Below, in pieces: positions 24,692 through 31,635 of a DNA stretch of 43,213 nt. This DNA is from JBDTNK01 sp039933775 (GTDB lineage Bacteria; Chloroflexota; Limnocylindria; QHBO01): assembly GCA_039933775.1 (NCBI GenBank), contig JBDTNK010000013.1:1-43213 (forward strand), read 5' to 3'. The position numbers and the translations under genes are program-made. Position 1 is the stretch's first letter; every line of letters begins with the position of its first letter. A model generated the notes under the pieces. The model saw only the letters and a list, made by a program, of their open reading frames with translations. It ran no database searches and had not been told where the DNA came from.

Positions 24692-25704
24692 ATGGCCATG
24701 CCGCGGCCTGACGAGAGCGCGACCTATCAAGCCGGGCATGCGGCTGCCTACCGGCCCGAGGCCGACCTGGCCGACCTCTTCGAGGAGTTCATCGAGGATT
24801 CGGTGTCCTTCATCAACCAGCGCAGCGAGGCCAACTACCGGCGCGCGTTTGCGCAGTTCGTGGCCTGGCTGGCGAGCAGCGACCTGCCGCTGACGGCCGA
24901 TGCGCTGGATCGCCGGACCCTGAGCCGCTATATCCACTACCTCGAGCGGCGACCCAACCTGAAGCCGGGCCGACTGGGACGAACGGGGCTGTCCAAGCAC
25001 AGCATCCACACCTATCTGCGCCCGATCCGTACGTTCGCGCGCTACCTCGTTGCTGATGGTCGACTGCCGCGCGATCCGCTGTGGGGCGCCCGTAGTCCGC
25101 TGCCCCACCCCGGCAAGCGCATCGCCAAGCCGGCCACCGGCGCGGACGTCGCCATCCTCGACGCCGGCACCCAGGGCGCCGATCCACTCGCGCTGCGCGA
25201 CCGAGTGCTCTTCCTGCTCGGGCTCGACGATGGGCCGCGAACTGGGGAGCTGTGCCGTCTGCTGGTCGGGCACCTGCACCTCGACGAGGCCTACAACGAG
25301 GTCCACGAGGGCAAGGGCGACAGCAGCCGGCTGGTACCCATCTGCGCTTGAGCCGCCCGAAGCTGACCGGGATCGCTGCCGAGCAGGTGCGCCCCGGTGA
25401 CGTGCTGATCGTCGGCAAGCTCGGAAAGCCGATGTCGCCCAACGGCATCTACCAGGCCATCGACCGAGCGTACCAGCGAGGTGGCGGCGACGGGCCGATG
25501 GGCCTGCACCGGCTGCGTCATCTGTTTGCCAGCCACAGCCAGGAACAGGGTGCCGACGCCCGCGCCTCGCAGGACATCCTCGGCCACGAAGATGGCGAGA
25601 CGACCCGCGGCTACGCCGGAGTGACCAGTCTGCAACGAAAGCGGGCCGTGCATGCGACCATCACGCCGATTCGCGCCTATTTGCCAAAGCGCCGTCGGCG
25701 CTGA
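24692..25704 (+). pseudogene. Tyrosine recombinase/integrase broken by a frameshift
   Basis: N-terminal SAM-like core-binding domain (residues about 27-120: FEEFIEDSVSFINQRSEANYRR... LSKHSIHTYLRPIRTFARYL) then the catalytic domain. The first frame stops at 25349-25351 just after the lysine region (HEGKGDSSRLVPI). The remainder continues in another frame from about 25345 with GLHRLRHLFASHSQ (HxxR), LGHED and TRGYAGV (tyrosine). All catalytic residues R-K-H-R-H-Y are therefore present across both frames, so one indel or a sequencing error explains the break. The position beside tRNA-Gly is classic for an integrated element. Confidence 0.85.
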
Positions 25705-26137
25705 TCTTCACAGCACCGACCAGAGTTGGACGTGCCCAAGGGGACGCCGGTCTTCGTGTGGGCCTGAGCATTCCAACCTTCGACTCTTGATCCGAAGTCA
25801 GCTGGACAATCCCGGGCCGGAGCATCGCACCCCTTGGTTTCGTGCTCAGCTACCCTCCCAAGTACCCAAAGTGCACGGACATTAGAAGGTGAACCGCCTC
25901 CGCCCTGTCTATGCCGCAGCGCCCTTGATCTCACGCGGCCGCCACGATGGAGGCGCCACTGAGGCACGGGGCTTGACAATTTGGTTGCACCGCGCAGCGT
26001 CACATGCATGCAAGACCCCTAAGCGATCCCGCTTCTTGAGTCATCTATGTTGACAAATACGTCTTGAGGTGTAGCGTGAATCGATCGACGACCCCAAGCC
26101 GGTACGCGAGGCTGGCAATCAAGGTTCGAGGTTATTC
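25705..26137. other. Lower-GC gene-free stretch of the island
   Basis: No convincing reading frame. Base composition is visibly less GC-rich than flanking chromosome. It contains TTGACA at 25973-25978 and again at 26050-26055. Confidence 0.45.
26050..26077 (+). promoter_or_regulatory. Candidate promoter for the metzincin gene
   Basis: TTGACA (26050-26055), 16-nt spacer, TAGCGT (26072-26077). The -35 is perfect, the -10 weak. Confidence 0.35.
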
Positions 26138-26236
26138 ATGGCACGTCGAGCAGCTGGGAACGTTCCCAACTCCGTGCAGCATTTCTGGCAGTCCTCGTCG
26201 TCGGCACTTCTCTGTCGCTCGCTCCCCCGGTAAGCG
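26138..26236 (+). other. Signal-peptide coding segment split between two frames
   Basis: ATG 26138, with GAGG 6 nt upstream, begins MARRAAGNVPNS. From about 26170 the adjacent frame reads RAAFLAVLVVGTSLSLAPP then VSA, a good signal peptide that continues without stop into the protease at 26320. No ATG/GTG/TTG starts that frame before 26314. A one-base indel near 26170 would restore a complete secreted precursor. Confidence 0.5.
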
Positions 26237-26319
26237 CCACCAACTTCTCGGGAGCAACGGGGCTCACAGGTTGCAATGACAACAATAAGGCGGATAGCGC
26301 TGCGCATGGGTTTGTCTAT

Positions 26320-26754
26320 GTGAGTATGTCCCCAAGGAATGCGTCGGCGACGGGCTGGGCGAGGACGTACGTTCTGGACCCCACCGACGTCAATACTTAC
26401 AGTGATTCCCTCACGTCCACGACCGACGTGGTGGTGCACGACGGCTACTACAGCACCTTGTGTGGCTTCACCTGGTTCAATCCCTCGTCATCGCCAAGTG
26501 GCGTCGTTGGGTTGGCGGATTGTGATTCTCTCTCCGGTAGTGCTTGTGAGCAATTCCGCGTCTACCACAACCAGCACTTTACGGACATCGCGAACCTCAG
26601 CGATGTACGAGGCCTGGCCACACACGAGGCTGGCCACACTCTCGGACTGCTGCATCGCACGGGTACCACAGCAATGCAAACTGGATATCCGAAGCCCTGC
26701 CTTTGTTTCGATCCTAACCACGAGGTCGTCCTGCATCTCAATCCCAACTATTGA
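26320..26754 (+). CDS. Secreted metzincin-type zinc metalloprotease (start region frameshifted)
   Basis: 144 residues from the first ATG in frame, but the mature protein probably begins upstream near 26237 (TNFSGATGLTG). The zinc motif THEAGHTLGLLHR is the complete metzincin HExxHxxGxxH, and TTAMQTG about 10 residues later could be the Met-turn. Other features: few basic residues, several Cys that could form disulfides (LCGF, DCDSLSGSAC, PCLCF). It is small for the family, closest in layout to matrixin-like minimal catalytic domains. It is followed after 15 nt by a second secreted protein with its own SD. Codon use is less GC-biased than the flanks, suggesting transfer. Confidence 0.7.
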   Translation: MSMSPRNASATGWARTYVLDPTDVNTYSDSLTSTTDVVVHDGYYSTLCGFTWFNPSSSPSGVVGLADCDSLSGSACEQFRVYHNQHFTDIANLSDVRGLATHEAGHTLGLLHRTGTTAMQTGYPKPCLCFDPNHEVVLHLNPNY

Positions 26755-26769
26755 GATAGAGGAACGATC

Positions 26770-27558
26770 ATGAAACCGAAGTTCGTAGTGGGCGCGCTGG
26801 GCGTCGCGTCCGCGGGTGTCGTTGTCGGCACTCTGCTGATGGCGAATGTCCCCGCGCCTGCCACAGCGGATGATGCCCCGGCGCACGTGGACGATGTCGC
26901 GCTCGACGTGGACAATGCCGCGCGCGCCTACGCCGTCGATCATCTGAGTGCGCGATACATGTCGATGGACGCTATCTGGTTGGATGACCAACTGCGGGAA
27001 GCGCTGCCGAATGTGGAGTTCTCCATTGACGGATCGGCTGCTCAGCCCGCCTATGGAGGCGTGGTCGAAGGGCAGGTGACAGCTGTCGCCGAAGGTGCCA
27101 GCTACCGCGACGAAGTTGGCCCCGATGGCGCGCGGTCGGCGCAACTACCCTTTGATTCACCGGACGCAACCTGGCGCATGATCGTGTTGACGATCGACGT
27201 AGAGAACGACTTCGACCCGACGACAGAGGCGCCCGAGACTGTTCGACTTGGGGTGACGTTCGATGGCGGTGCGGATGCCAAGAGCATGCTCAGCGCTTTC
27301 GAGGGACAGCACGTGCTGGCGGTATTGGACAGACCAGGCGCATTCTCAGCCGATCAGACGGTCCGAACGGCCGCGCGCTCCGGCGCTTTGCTGGGATTCG
27401 TTGCTGAGGACGGCAGCATCTCGATGCCGCTTCTCGGCGAAGACGAGCGCGATTACCTCAATGTCCTCACGACCATCAACGCGCTCATCGCCGAGTCCGA
27501 GAAACCGAAGTCGATCATCAATGTGACTTTCGACAGAGGCTACCAGCGAGGCGGCTAA
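26770..27558 (+). CDS. Exported or membrane-anchored protein of unknown function
   Basis: 262 residues. N-terminal Lys-containing MKPKF then a hydrophobic segment to about 30 (VVGALGVASAGVVVGTLLMA) and a cleavage-like APATADD. The rest is acidic, with Asp-rich stretches and beta-strand character; no Cys in the mature part. I do not recognise a family. SD GAGGA precedes ATG 26770. It follows the metzincin by 15 nt and is probably cotranscribed, so it might be a partner, inhibitor or substrate of that protease; this is a guess from position. Confidence 0.65.
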   Translation: MKPKFVVGALGVASAGVVVGTLLMANVPAPATADDAPAHVDDVALDVDNAARAYAVDHLSARYMSMDAIWLDDQLREALPNVEFSIDGSAAQPAYGGVVEGQVTAVAEGASYRDEVGPDGARSAQLPFDSPDATWRMIVLTIDVENDFDPTTEAPETVRLGVTFDGGADAKSMLSAFEGQHVLAVLDRPGAFSADQTVRTAARSGALLGFVAEDGSISMPLLGEDERDYLNVLTTINALIAESEKPKSIINVTFDRGYQRGG

Positions 27559-27959
27559 CTGACCCGGTGGCTCAACCTTACGCTCGAGCCCGAGCACTAT
27601 CGTCTCGGCACGCGCGTCAGTGGCCTTCACCGACATTACAGACTCAAATCGCAGACAGGCAGCGGCCGCAGCCGCGGCTGCACAGTGGCAGCCCCTTGTC
27701 CGTAGGGCCACTGGTCCGTGCTCGGCCATTTTCGGCGCTAGTTCTCGTCTTGAAGTGGGGCGACTTGCGGCAGCCCCACTGCCTGCGAGTCCGACGCGTG
27801 AGCCCGACATCTGGCTGCTCTCTGCGTGCGTATGCGGCACAGCCTCGCCGAGCGGGGCCGTGAAACCAACCGACATGACTCCCACACTTCCCCCACACTT
27901 CGACGCTCCAACACGATGCGGGGTGGATACGATGCCCAGCGACGGACGCGGAGGGCAGC
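27559..27959. other. Gene-poor right part of the island
   Basis: No intact gene. Around 27620-27660 a short run AFTDITDSNRR recalls the start of class III nucleotide cyclase domains (FTDIxGSTR) but nothing following supports it. Longer readings on either strand have no family features. Confidence 0.35.
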
Positions 27960-28083
27960 GGCGACTTCGGGGAACAACTCCGCCAGTACCGCGCCCGACT
28001 GACCGCGAAGGGATCGGCGCTCTTGTACGGGCGAGCGCCACCGCCCCTATCCCCAAACGGTGCGCGCCCTCCTGCAAGCGGTG
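27960..28083 (+). pseudogene. Remnant of an XRE-family HTH regulator
   Basis: One frame from 27960 reads GDFGEQLRQYRARLT, the usual beginning of XRE/BTAD-type regulators. A second frame from 28030 reads GERHRPYPQTVRALLQA, the usual end of the same HTH domain (ERGxHRPYPxTVRxLxxAL). The middle is scrambled by at least one frameshift. Confidence 0.45.
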
Positions 28084-28188
28084 AAGGAGCAGAAGGCCGA
28101 GGTGCAGGGCATCGGCTGGTACGCCGTGATCACAGACAGTGAGGGCAACGAGTTCGGGCTCTGGCAGCGCGCCGCCGATCGGCCGTGA
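28081..28188 (+). pseudogene. C-terminal remnant of a glyoxalase/VOC protein
   Basis: VKEQKAEVQGIGWYAVITD followed by SEGNEFGLWQ and stop at 28186-28188. It matches the last strand-turn-strand of VOC proteins (xxGIGWFAxFxDxxGNxFGLWQ), but the rest of the gene is absent and is replaced by the XRE remnant. Its stop overlaps the rluA GTG (GTGA), showing that an intact VOC gene once preceded rluA. Confidence 0.6.
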
Positions 28189-28832
28189 CGCTGCCCGTCG
28201 CCTACGAGGACGAGCGGCTCCTCGCGGTGAACAAGCCGTCGGGCCGGCTATCTGTCGGTCCGACCGACCCGGCTGACCTGTCGGTGCAGGCAGAGGCGTC
28301 ACTGCAGGTCGGCCAGGACCTGTTCATCGTGCATCGTCTCGACCGGGGCACGAGCGGCATCATCCTGTTCGCGAAGGACGCCGAGACCCACCGGCGTCTC
28401 TCGTCGCTGTTCGAGAGCCGCGAGGTCCAGAAGGTCTACCTGGCGCTCGTGCTCGGCCACGTCGATCCACGCAGCGGCGAGATCGTGCATCCGCTCCGCG
28501 CCTTTGGCTCGGGGCGGATGGGCGTCGATCCCCGCGGCAGGCCTTCGACCACTCGCTACGACATGGTCGAGCGGCTGCCAGCCACCGATCTGGTCGAGGT
28601 GCGTCCGCTCACCGGCCGCCGTCACCAGATCCGCGTGCACCTCTATCAGATCGGCCATCCGGTGCTGGGCGACGCGCGATACGGCGACGCCCGTCCTGTC
28701 GGGGGTGCGGAGCGCCTCATGCTCCACGCGCAGCATCTGACCTTTCCGGACGCCGATGGCGAACCGGTCACCCTCCGCGCCGAGCCGCCCGAGGACTTCC
28801 TGGCCGGGCTTCGGGCAGCACGGGGACGCTGA
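28185..28832 (+). CDS. RluA-family pseudouridine synthase
   Basis: 215 residues. The catalytic Asp is in HRLDRGTSGIILFAK; further conserved motifs are KVYLALV, TRYxxxE region, RPLTGRRHQIRVHLYQIGHPVLGDxRYG and LMLHAQ. No S4 domain, so closest to the short RluA/RluC-like or TruC-like group. It modifies uridines in rRNA or tRNA. The GTG start at 28185 overlaps the VOC remnant. It converges with the OsmC gene with a 20-nt gap. Confidence 0.92.
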   Translation: MTLPVAYEDERLLAVNKPSGRLSVGPTDPADLSVQAEASLQVGQDLFIVHRLDRGTSGIILFAKDAETHRRLSSLFESREVQKVYLALVLGHVDPRSGEIVHPLRAFGSGRMGVDPRGRPSTTRYDMVERLPATDLVEVRPLTGRRHQIRVHLYQIGHPVLGDARYGDARPVGGAERLMLHAQHLTFPDADGEPVTLRAEPPEDFLAGLRAARGR

Positions 28833-28852
28833 CCCCGCTCGAGCCTCGCCTC

Positions 28853-29296
28853 TCAGTTCTCCAGGCTTGCCTCGACCGACAGCTTCACGTTGCCTGCAAG
28901 CGCCCGCGAAATTGGGCAGCCGTCCCGGGCCGTCTCCGCCGCCTGGGTGAAGGTGGCCGGATCGATCTCCGGCACGCGGCCGTGGACCGTGAGCGCCGAG
29001 GAAACGACCGTCCAGGCGTCGCCGACTTTGTCGAACGTGACGTCGGCGATAACGTCCAGGTGCTCGGGCGGCGTGCCAGCTCCAGCGAGCCCGCCGGAGA
29101 GCGCCATCGCGTAGCACGAGGCGTGCGCCGCGGCGAGAAGCTCTTCGGGCGAGGTCCGATCCTCCGGCGTCTCGGTGCGTGACGCCCACGAGACCGGGAG
29201 GAGGCTGAAGACGCCCGACGAGATGCCCGAGGTCTTGCCGCTGCCGCTCGCCAGATCGCCGTCCCAGGACACGCTGGCGCGTCGTGTTGCTGCCAT
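28853..29296 (-). CDS. OsmC-family peroxiredoxin
   Basis: 147 residues, OsmC rather than Ohr by length and by the N-terminal RRASVSWDGDLASGSG and SPEELLAAAHASCYAMAL. Two reactive cysteines: HASCYAM and RDGCPISRAL. It reduces organic hydroperoxides using a thiol donor. ATG 29296; GGAGG lies about 11 nt upstream. Divergent from the GNAT gene with 42 nt between the start codons. Confidence 0.92.
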   Translation of the reverse strand: MAATRRASVSWDGDLASGSGKTSGISSGVFSLLPVSWASRTETPEDRTSPEELLAAAHASCYAMALSGGLAGAGTPPEHLDVIADVTFDKVGDAWTVVSSALTVHGRVPEIDPATFTQAAETARDGCPISRALAGNVKLSVEASLEN

Positions 29297-29325
29297 TGTT
29301 TCGTGAACCTCCAGTGCTCGCTGTG

Positions 29326-29331
29326 TATCGT
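29326..29331 (+). promoter_or_regulatory. -10 box for a leaderless GNAT transcript
   Basis: TATCGT, 7 nt, ATG 29339. No Shine-Dalgarno. Confidence 0.45.
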
Positions 29332-29338
29332 GGCCGTC

Positions 29339-29950
29339 ATGGCCGCCGATCCAACCCCGCAAGTGCCGCGCCCCGTCCCGCTGATTCGCGGTGAGTGCGT
29401 CTTCCTGCGCCCCGCGGAGCGCGACGATCTTCCGCGTTTCGTCCGCTGGCTGAACGACGCCGAGAACGCGCAGTACCTCACCATTCGGTCGCCGCTCTCG
29501 CTGCCGATGGAGGAGAAGTGGTTCGAGACGATGCTGGCGGCGCAGGGCAAGAGCGACTACCACTTCGTCATCTGCCGCCTGGAAGATGAAGCGCCCATCG
29601 GCACCATCGGGCTGCATGGCATCAGCTGGGACAACGGCAACGCCGCTGTCGGCATCGCCATCGGTGAGAAGGCATTCCAGGGGCGCGGGCTCGGGACCGA
29701 TGCCATGAACGCGATCGTCGACTTCGCCTTTGGCGAGCTGCGCTTCGAGCGCCTGGAGCTCGACGTCTACGCCTTCAATGCACGCGCCGAGCGCTCGTAC
29801 CAGAAAGCGGGCTTCACGCGCGAAGGCACGATGCGCGAGGCCCACGTGCACCACGGGCAGCACGTCGACGTGCATCGCATGAGCATCCTGCGCGAGGAGT
29901 GGGATGCGCTGCCGCGTCGCCGCGGCTGGGAGCTCCCGAGCGGCGGCTGA
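29339..29950 (+). CDS. RimJ/RimL-type GNAT acetyltransferase
   Basis: 203 residues. FLRPAERDDLPRFVRWLND start, acetyl-CoA loop GEKAFQGRGLGTDAM, then FNARAERSYQKAGF and a C-terminal MREAHVHHGQHVDVHRMSIL that fits the RimJ/SpeG-like acetyltransf_3 group. Substrate may be a protein N-terminus or a polyamine; not determinable. ATG 29339 is preferred over GTG 29303 because of the -10 placement. The GalT-like gene follows by 40 nt with its own promoter. Confidence 0.88.
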   Translation: MAADPTPQVPRPVPLIRGECVFLRPAERDDLPRFVRWLNDAENAQYLTIRSPLSLPMEEKWFETMLAAQGKSDYHFVICRLEDEAPIGTIGLHGISWDNGNAAVGIAIGEKAFQGRGLGTDAMNAIVDFAFGELRFERLELDVYAFNARAERSYQKAGFTREGTMREAHVHHGQHVDVHRMSILREEWDALPRRRGWELPSGG

Positions 29951-29978
29951 TGGGCTGACCGTCGGGGGGATGGGCAGG

Positions 29979-29984
29979 TACGAT
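29979..29984 (+). promoter_or_regulatory. -10 box for a leaderless GalT-like transcript
   Basis: TACGAT, 6 nt, GTG 29991. It also sets the start of the gene. Confidence 0.5.
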
Positions 29985-29990
29985 GCCAGC

Positions 29991-30977
29991 GTGTTCGAGC
30001 TGCGCCGCGACCCAATCACCGGCTGGTGGGCCGCCATCGTGACCGATCGCACCTTCGAGCACGCCTCGTTCGCGATGCGGGCGAGCCCCGTCGAGGGCAC
30101 GCATTGTCGCCATTGCGACGAGGCACCCGAGACCGATGACGGCGCGGTGCGCCGCATTGCGCTGCGCTCGCACGCGTTTCATCGTATCGACTCCGGGAAG
30201 GAGAGCGCCGCGCAACTGTCCATCTCCGAGGTCGAGGCCTCGGAGGGCTCGTGGCAGATCCTCGTCGGGCCGCGCGGCCACCACGAGCGCCTGGCGGACG
30301 CCGATCCGGCCCTGGTCGGGCGGCTGCTGACCGCGCTGCGCGACTCGATGCGCGACGCCGGTCGCGACGCCAGGCCGCCGAATCGACCGATCTACGTGCA
30401 GGCGGTGCAGAGCTACGGCATGCAGGCCGGCTCGCGATCGCAGCACCTCAACATGGAGTTCTATGCGATCCCGCAGGTTCCACACTGGGTCGCGGAGGAG
30501 ATCGGTGGCGGCGCACGCTACGCGATCAAGGCCCGCAGCTGTGTCTGGTGTGGCCTCGCCGCGGCAGAGGAGCAGAACGAGGAGCGCCTGGTCCTCGCGA
30601 ACGAGCACCACGTCGTCTTCGCGCCGGCGGCCAGCCGCTCGCCCTTCGAGATGATGATCGTGCCTCGCCTGCACAGCGCCGATTTCACCGCGACCGACGA
30701 TGCCGGCATCGTGGCCCTCGCAGCCACACTGCGCCAGACGCTGGGTGCGCTCGGCGCGCTCGGCGATCCCGCGTACAACCTCTTCCTGCATACCTCGCCG
30801 GCCGGCGAGCGCCTCGACAGCACGTACCACTGGCACTGGGAGCTGCACCCACGGTTGCGCGTCATCGCCGGCTTGGAGCGCGCCACGGCGCTGGCCGTGA
30901 ACCCCGCCGCGCCGGAGTACGCGGCAGAGGTCTTGCGAAGCCGAGCCGCCGGTAGATCCGAGCCGGGTGCGCCGTGA
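29991..30977 (+). CDS. Galactose-1-phosphate uridylyltransferase-like (HIT superfamily) protein lacking the catalytic His
   Basis: 328 residues. It starts at GTG 29991 with FELRRDPITGWWAAIV, the usual GalT-like opening; ATG 29970 would add seven residues. Two HIT-like halves with CRHC and CVWC zinc-type pairs, EMMIVPRLHSADF, and a C-terminal YHWHWELHPRLRVIAGLERATALAVNP typical of GalT-like proteins. In nucleotidyl transferases the first half carries HPH, the second His being the nucleophile; here the aligned segment is QHLNMEFYAIP, with Asn at the nucleophile position. Transferase chemistry by the standard mechanism is therefore unlikely. It may be a non-canonical or binding member. The sigma gene follows 70 nt later. 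Confidence 0.75.
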   Translation: MFELRRDPITGWWAAIVTDRTFEHASFAMRASPVEGTHCRHCDEAPETDDGAVRRIALRSHAFHRIDSGKESAAQLSISEVEASEGSWQILVGPRGHHERLADADPALVGRLLTALRDSMRDAGRDARPPNRPIYVQAVQSYGMQAGSRSQHLNMEFYAIPQVPHWVAEEIGGGARYAIKARSCVWCGLAAAEEQNEERLVLANEHHVVFAPAASRSPFEMMIVPRLHSADFTATDDAGIVALAATLRQTLGALGALGDPAYNLFLHTSPAGERLDSTYHWHWELHPRLRVIAGLERATALAVNPAAPEYAAEVLRSRAAGRSEPGAP

Positions 30978-30981
30978 CGCC

Positions 30982-31008
30982 TGTAACAGCGCGCGACGCT
31001 CATTCGTT
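30982..31008 (+). promoter_or_regulatory. Possible ECF-type autoregulatory promoter
   Basis: TGTAAC (30982-30987), 17 nt, CGTT (31005-31008), similar to the AAC...CGT pattern of ECF sigma promoters, 40 nt before the sigma gene start. Confidence 0.35.
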
Positions 31009-31047
31009 CTGTCACCTCGGGGAGGAGTTGGTGATTCGGAGGTTGAG

Positions 31048-31635
31048 GTGTTGTCGATGGCCCTCGGGCCGCTGCGGGCGGATGCAACTGTGACGCCGTC
31101 ACGTTCCGTCCCCTCTCGCGAAGCCGCCTTCAACCATCTGTTCGAGGACTTCGCGGACCCGATCTTCAACTATGTGCTGCGCATGGTGGGCGATCGCGAC
31201 CGCGCCGCCGACATCGTGCAGGACACCTTCATCAAGGCCTACCGCAAGCTGGACACCCTGACCGATGACGCCTCGGTCCGAGCATGGATCTACCGCATCG
31301 CCACCAACACCGCCATCGACGAGATGCGTCGCCGGCGCTTCGTCGTGCGTCCGCAGAACGACGACGATGATCGACCTGCCTACGACGTCCCCGATCGCCG
31401 CGCCGATCCCGAGGCACAGGTCATGAATGCCACCCTGGATGAGCGCATCCAGCGCGCGCTGCTCCGGCTGCGGCCCAATCACCGCCAATGCCTGGTCCTC
31501 TCCGACCTGGAGGACATGAGCGCGCACCAGATCGGCGAGGTCATGGACATGAGCTACGGCGCCGTGCGCACCCTCCTGTGCCGCGCCCGCGGCGAGATGC
31601 GCAAGGCGCTCGCCGCCGAAGGACTTTCGCGATGA
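31048..31635 (+). CDS. ECF (sigma-70 family group 4) RNA polymerase sigma factor
   Basis: 195 residues. Region 2: FNHLFEDFADPIFNYVLRMVGDRDRAADIVQDTFIKAYRKL and RAWIYRIATNTAIDEMRRRR. Region 4: RLRPNHRQCLVLSDLEDMSAHQIGEVMDMSYGAVRTLLCRAR. The GTG at 31048 is preceded by GGAGG at 31038-31042; an ATG at 31057 in the same frame is an alternative. The stop overlaps the anti-sigma ATG (ATGA), so the pair is translationally coupled. Confidence 0.92.
   Translation: MLSMALGPLRADATVTPSRSVPSREAAFNHLFEDFADPIFNYVLRMVGDRDRAADIVQDTFIKAYRKLDTLTDDASVRAWIYRIATNTAIDEMRRRRFVVRPQNDDDDRPAYDVPDRRADPEAQVMNATLDERIQRALLRLRPNHRQCLVLSDLEDMSAHQIGEVMDMSYGAVRTLLCRARGEMRKALAAEGLSR

Noticed and set aside
24303..25306. Two minus-strand reading frames across tRNA-Gly, one with GIRTRDILLGKQ and one with GFEPATFCLG
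   Set aside because: These phrases are the well-known false translation of tRNA genes; the tRNA itself is clear.
24197..25850. A 15-bp identical sequence GGTTTCGTGCTCAGC at 24197-24211 and 25836-25850, either side of tRNA and integrase
   Set aside because: It does not include the tRNA 3' end, and a 15-bp match is near chance expectation for 43 kb of biased DNA; not accepted as att sites.
27620..27660. Start of a nucleotide cyclase domain (AFTDITDSNRR)
   Set aside because: Only about ten residues match and the continuation has no cyclase features.
27346..28302. A 318-codon minus-strand frame across the island edge
   Set aside because: No family signal and it covers recognisable plus-strand remnants and the rluA start.
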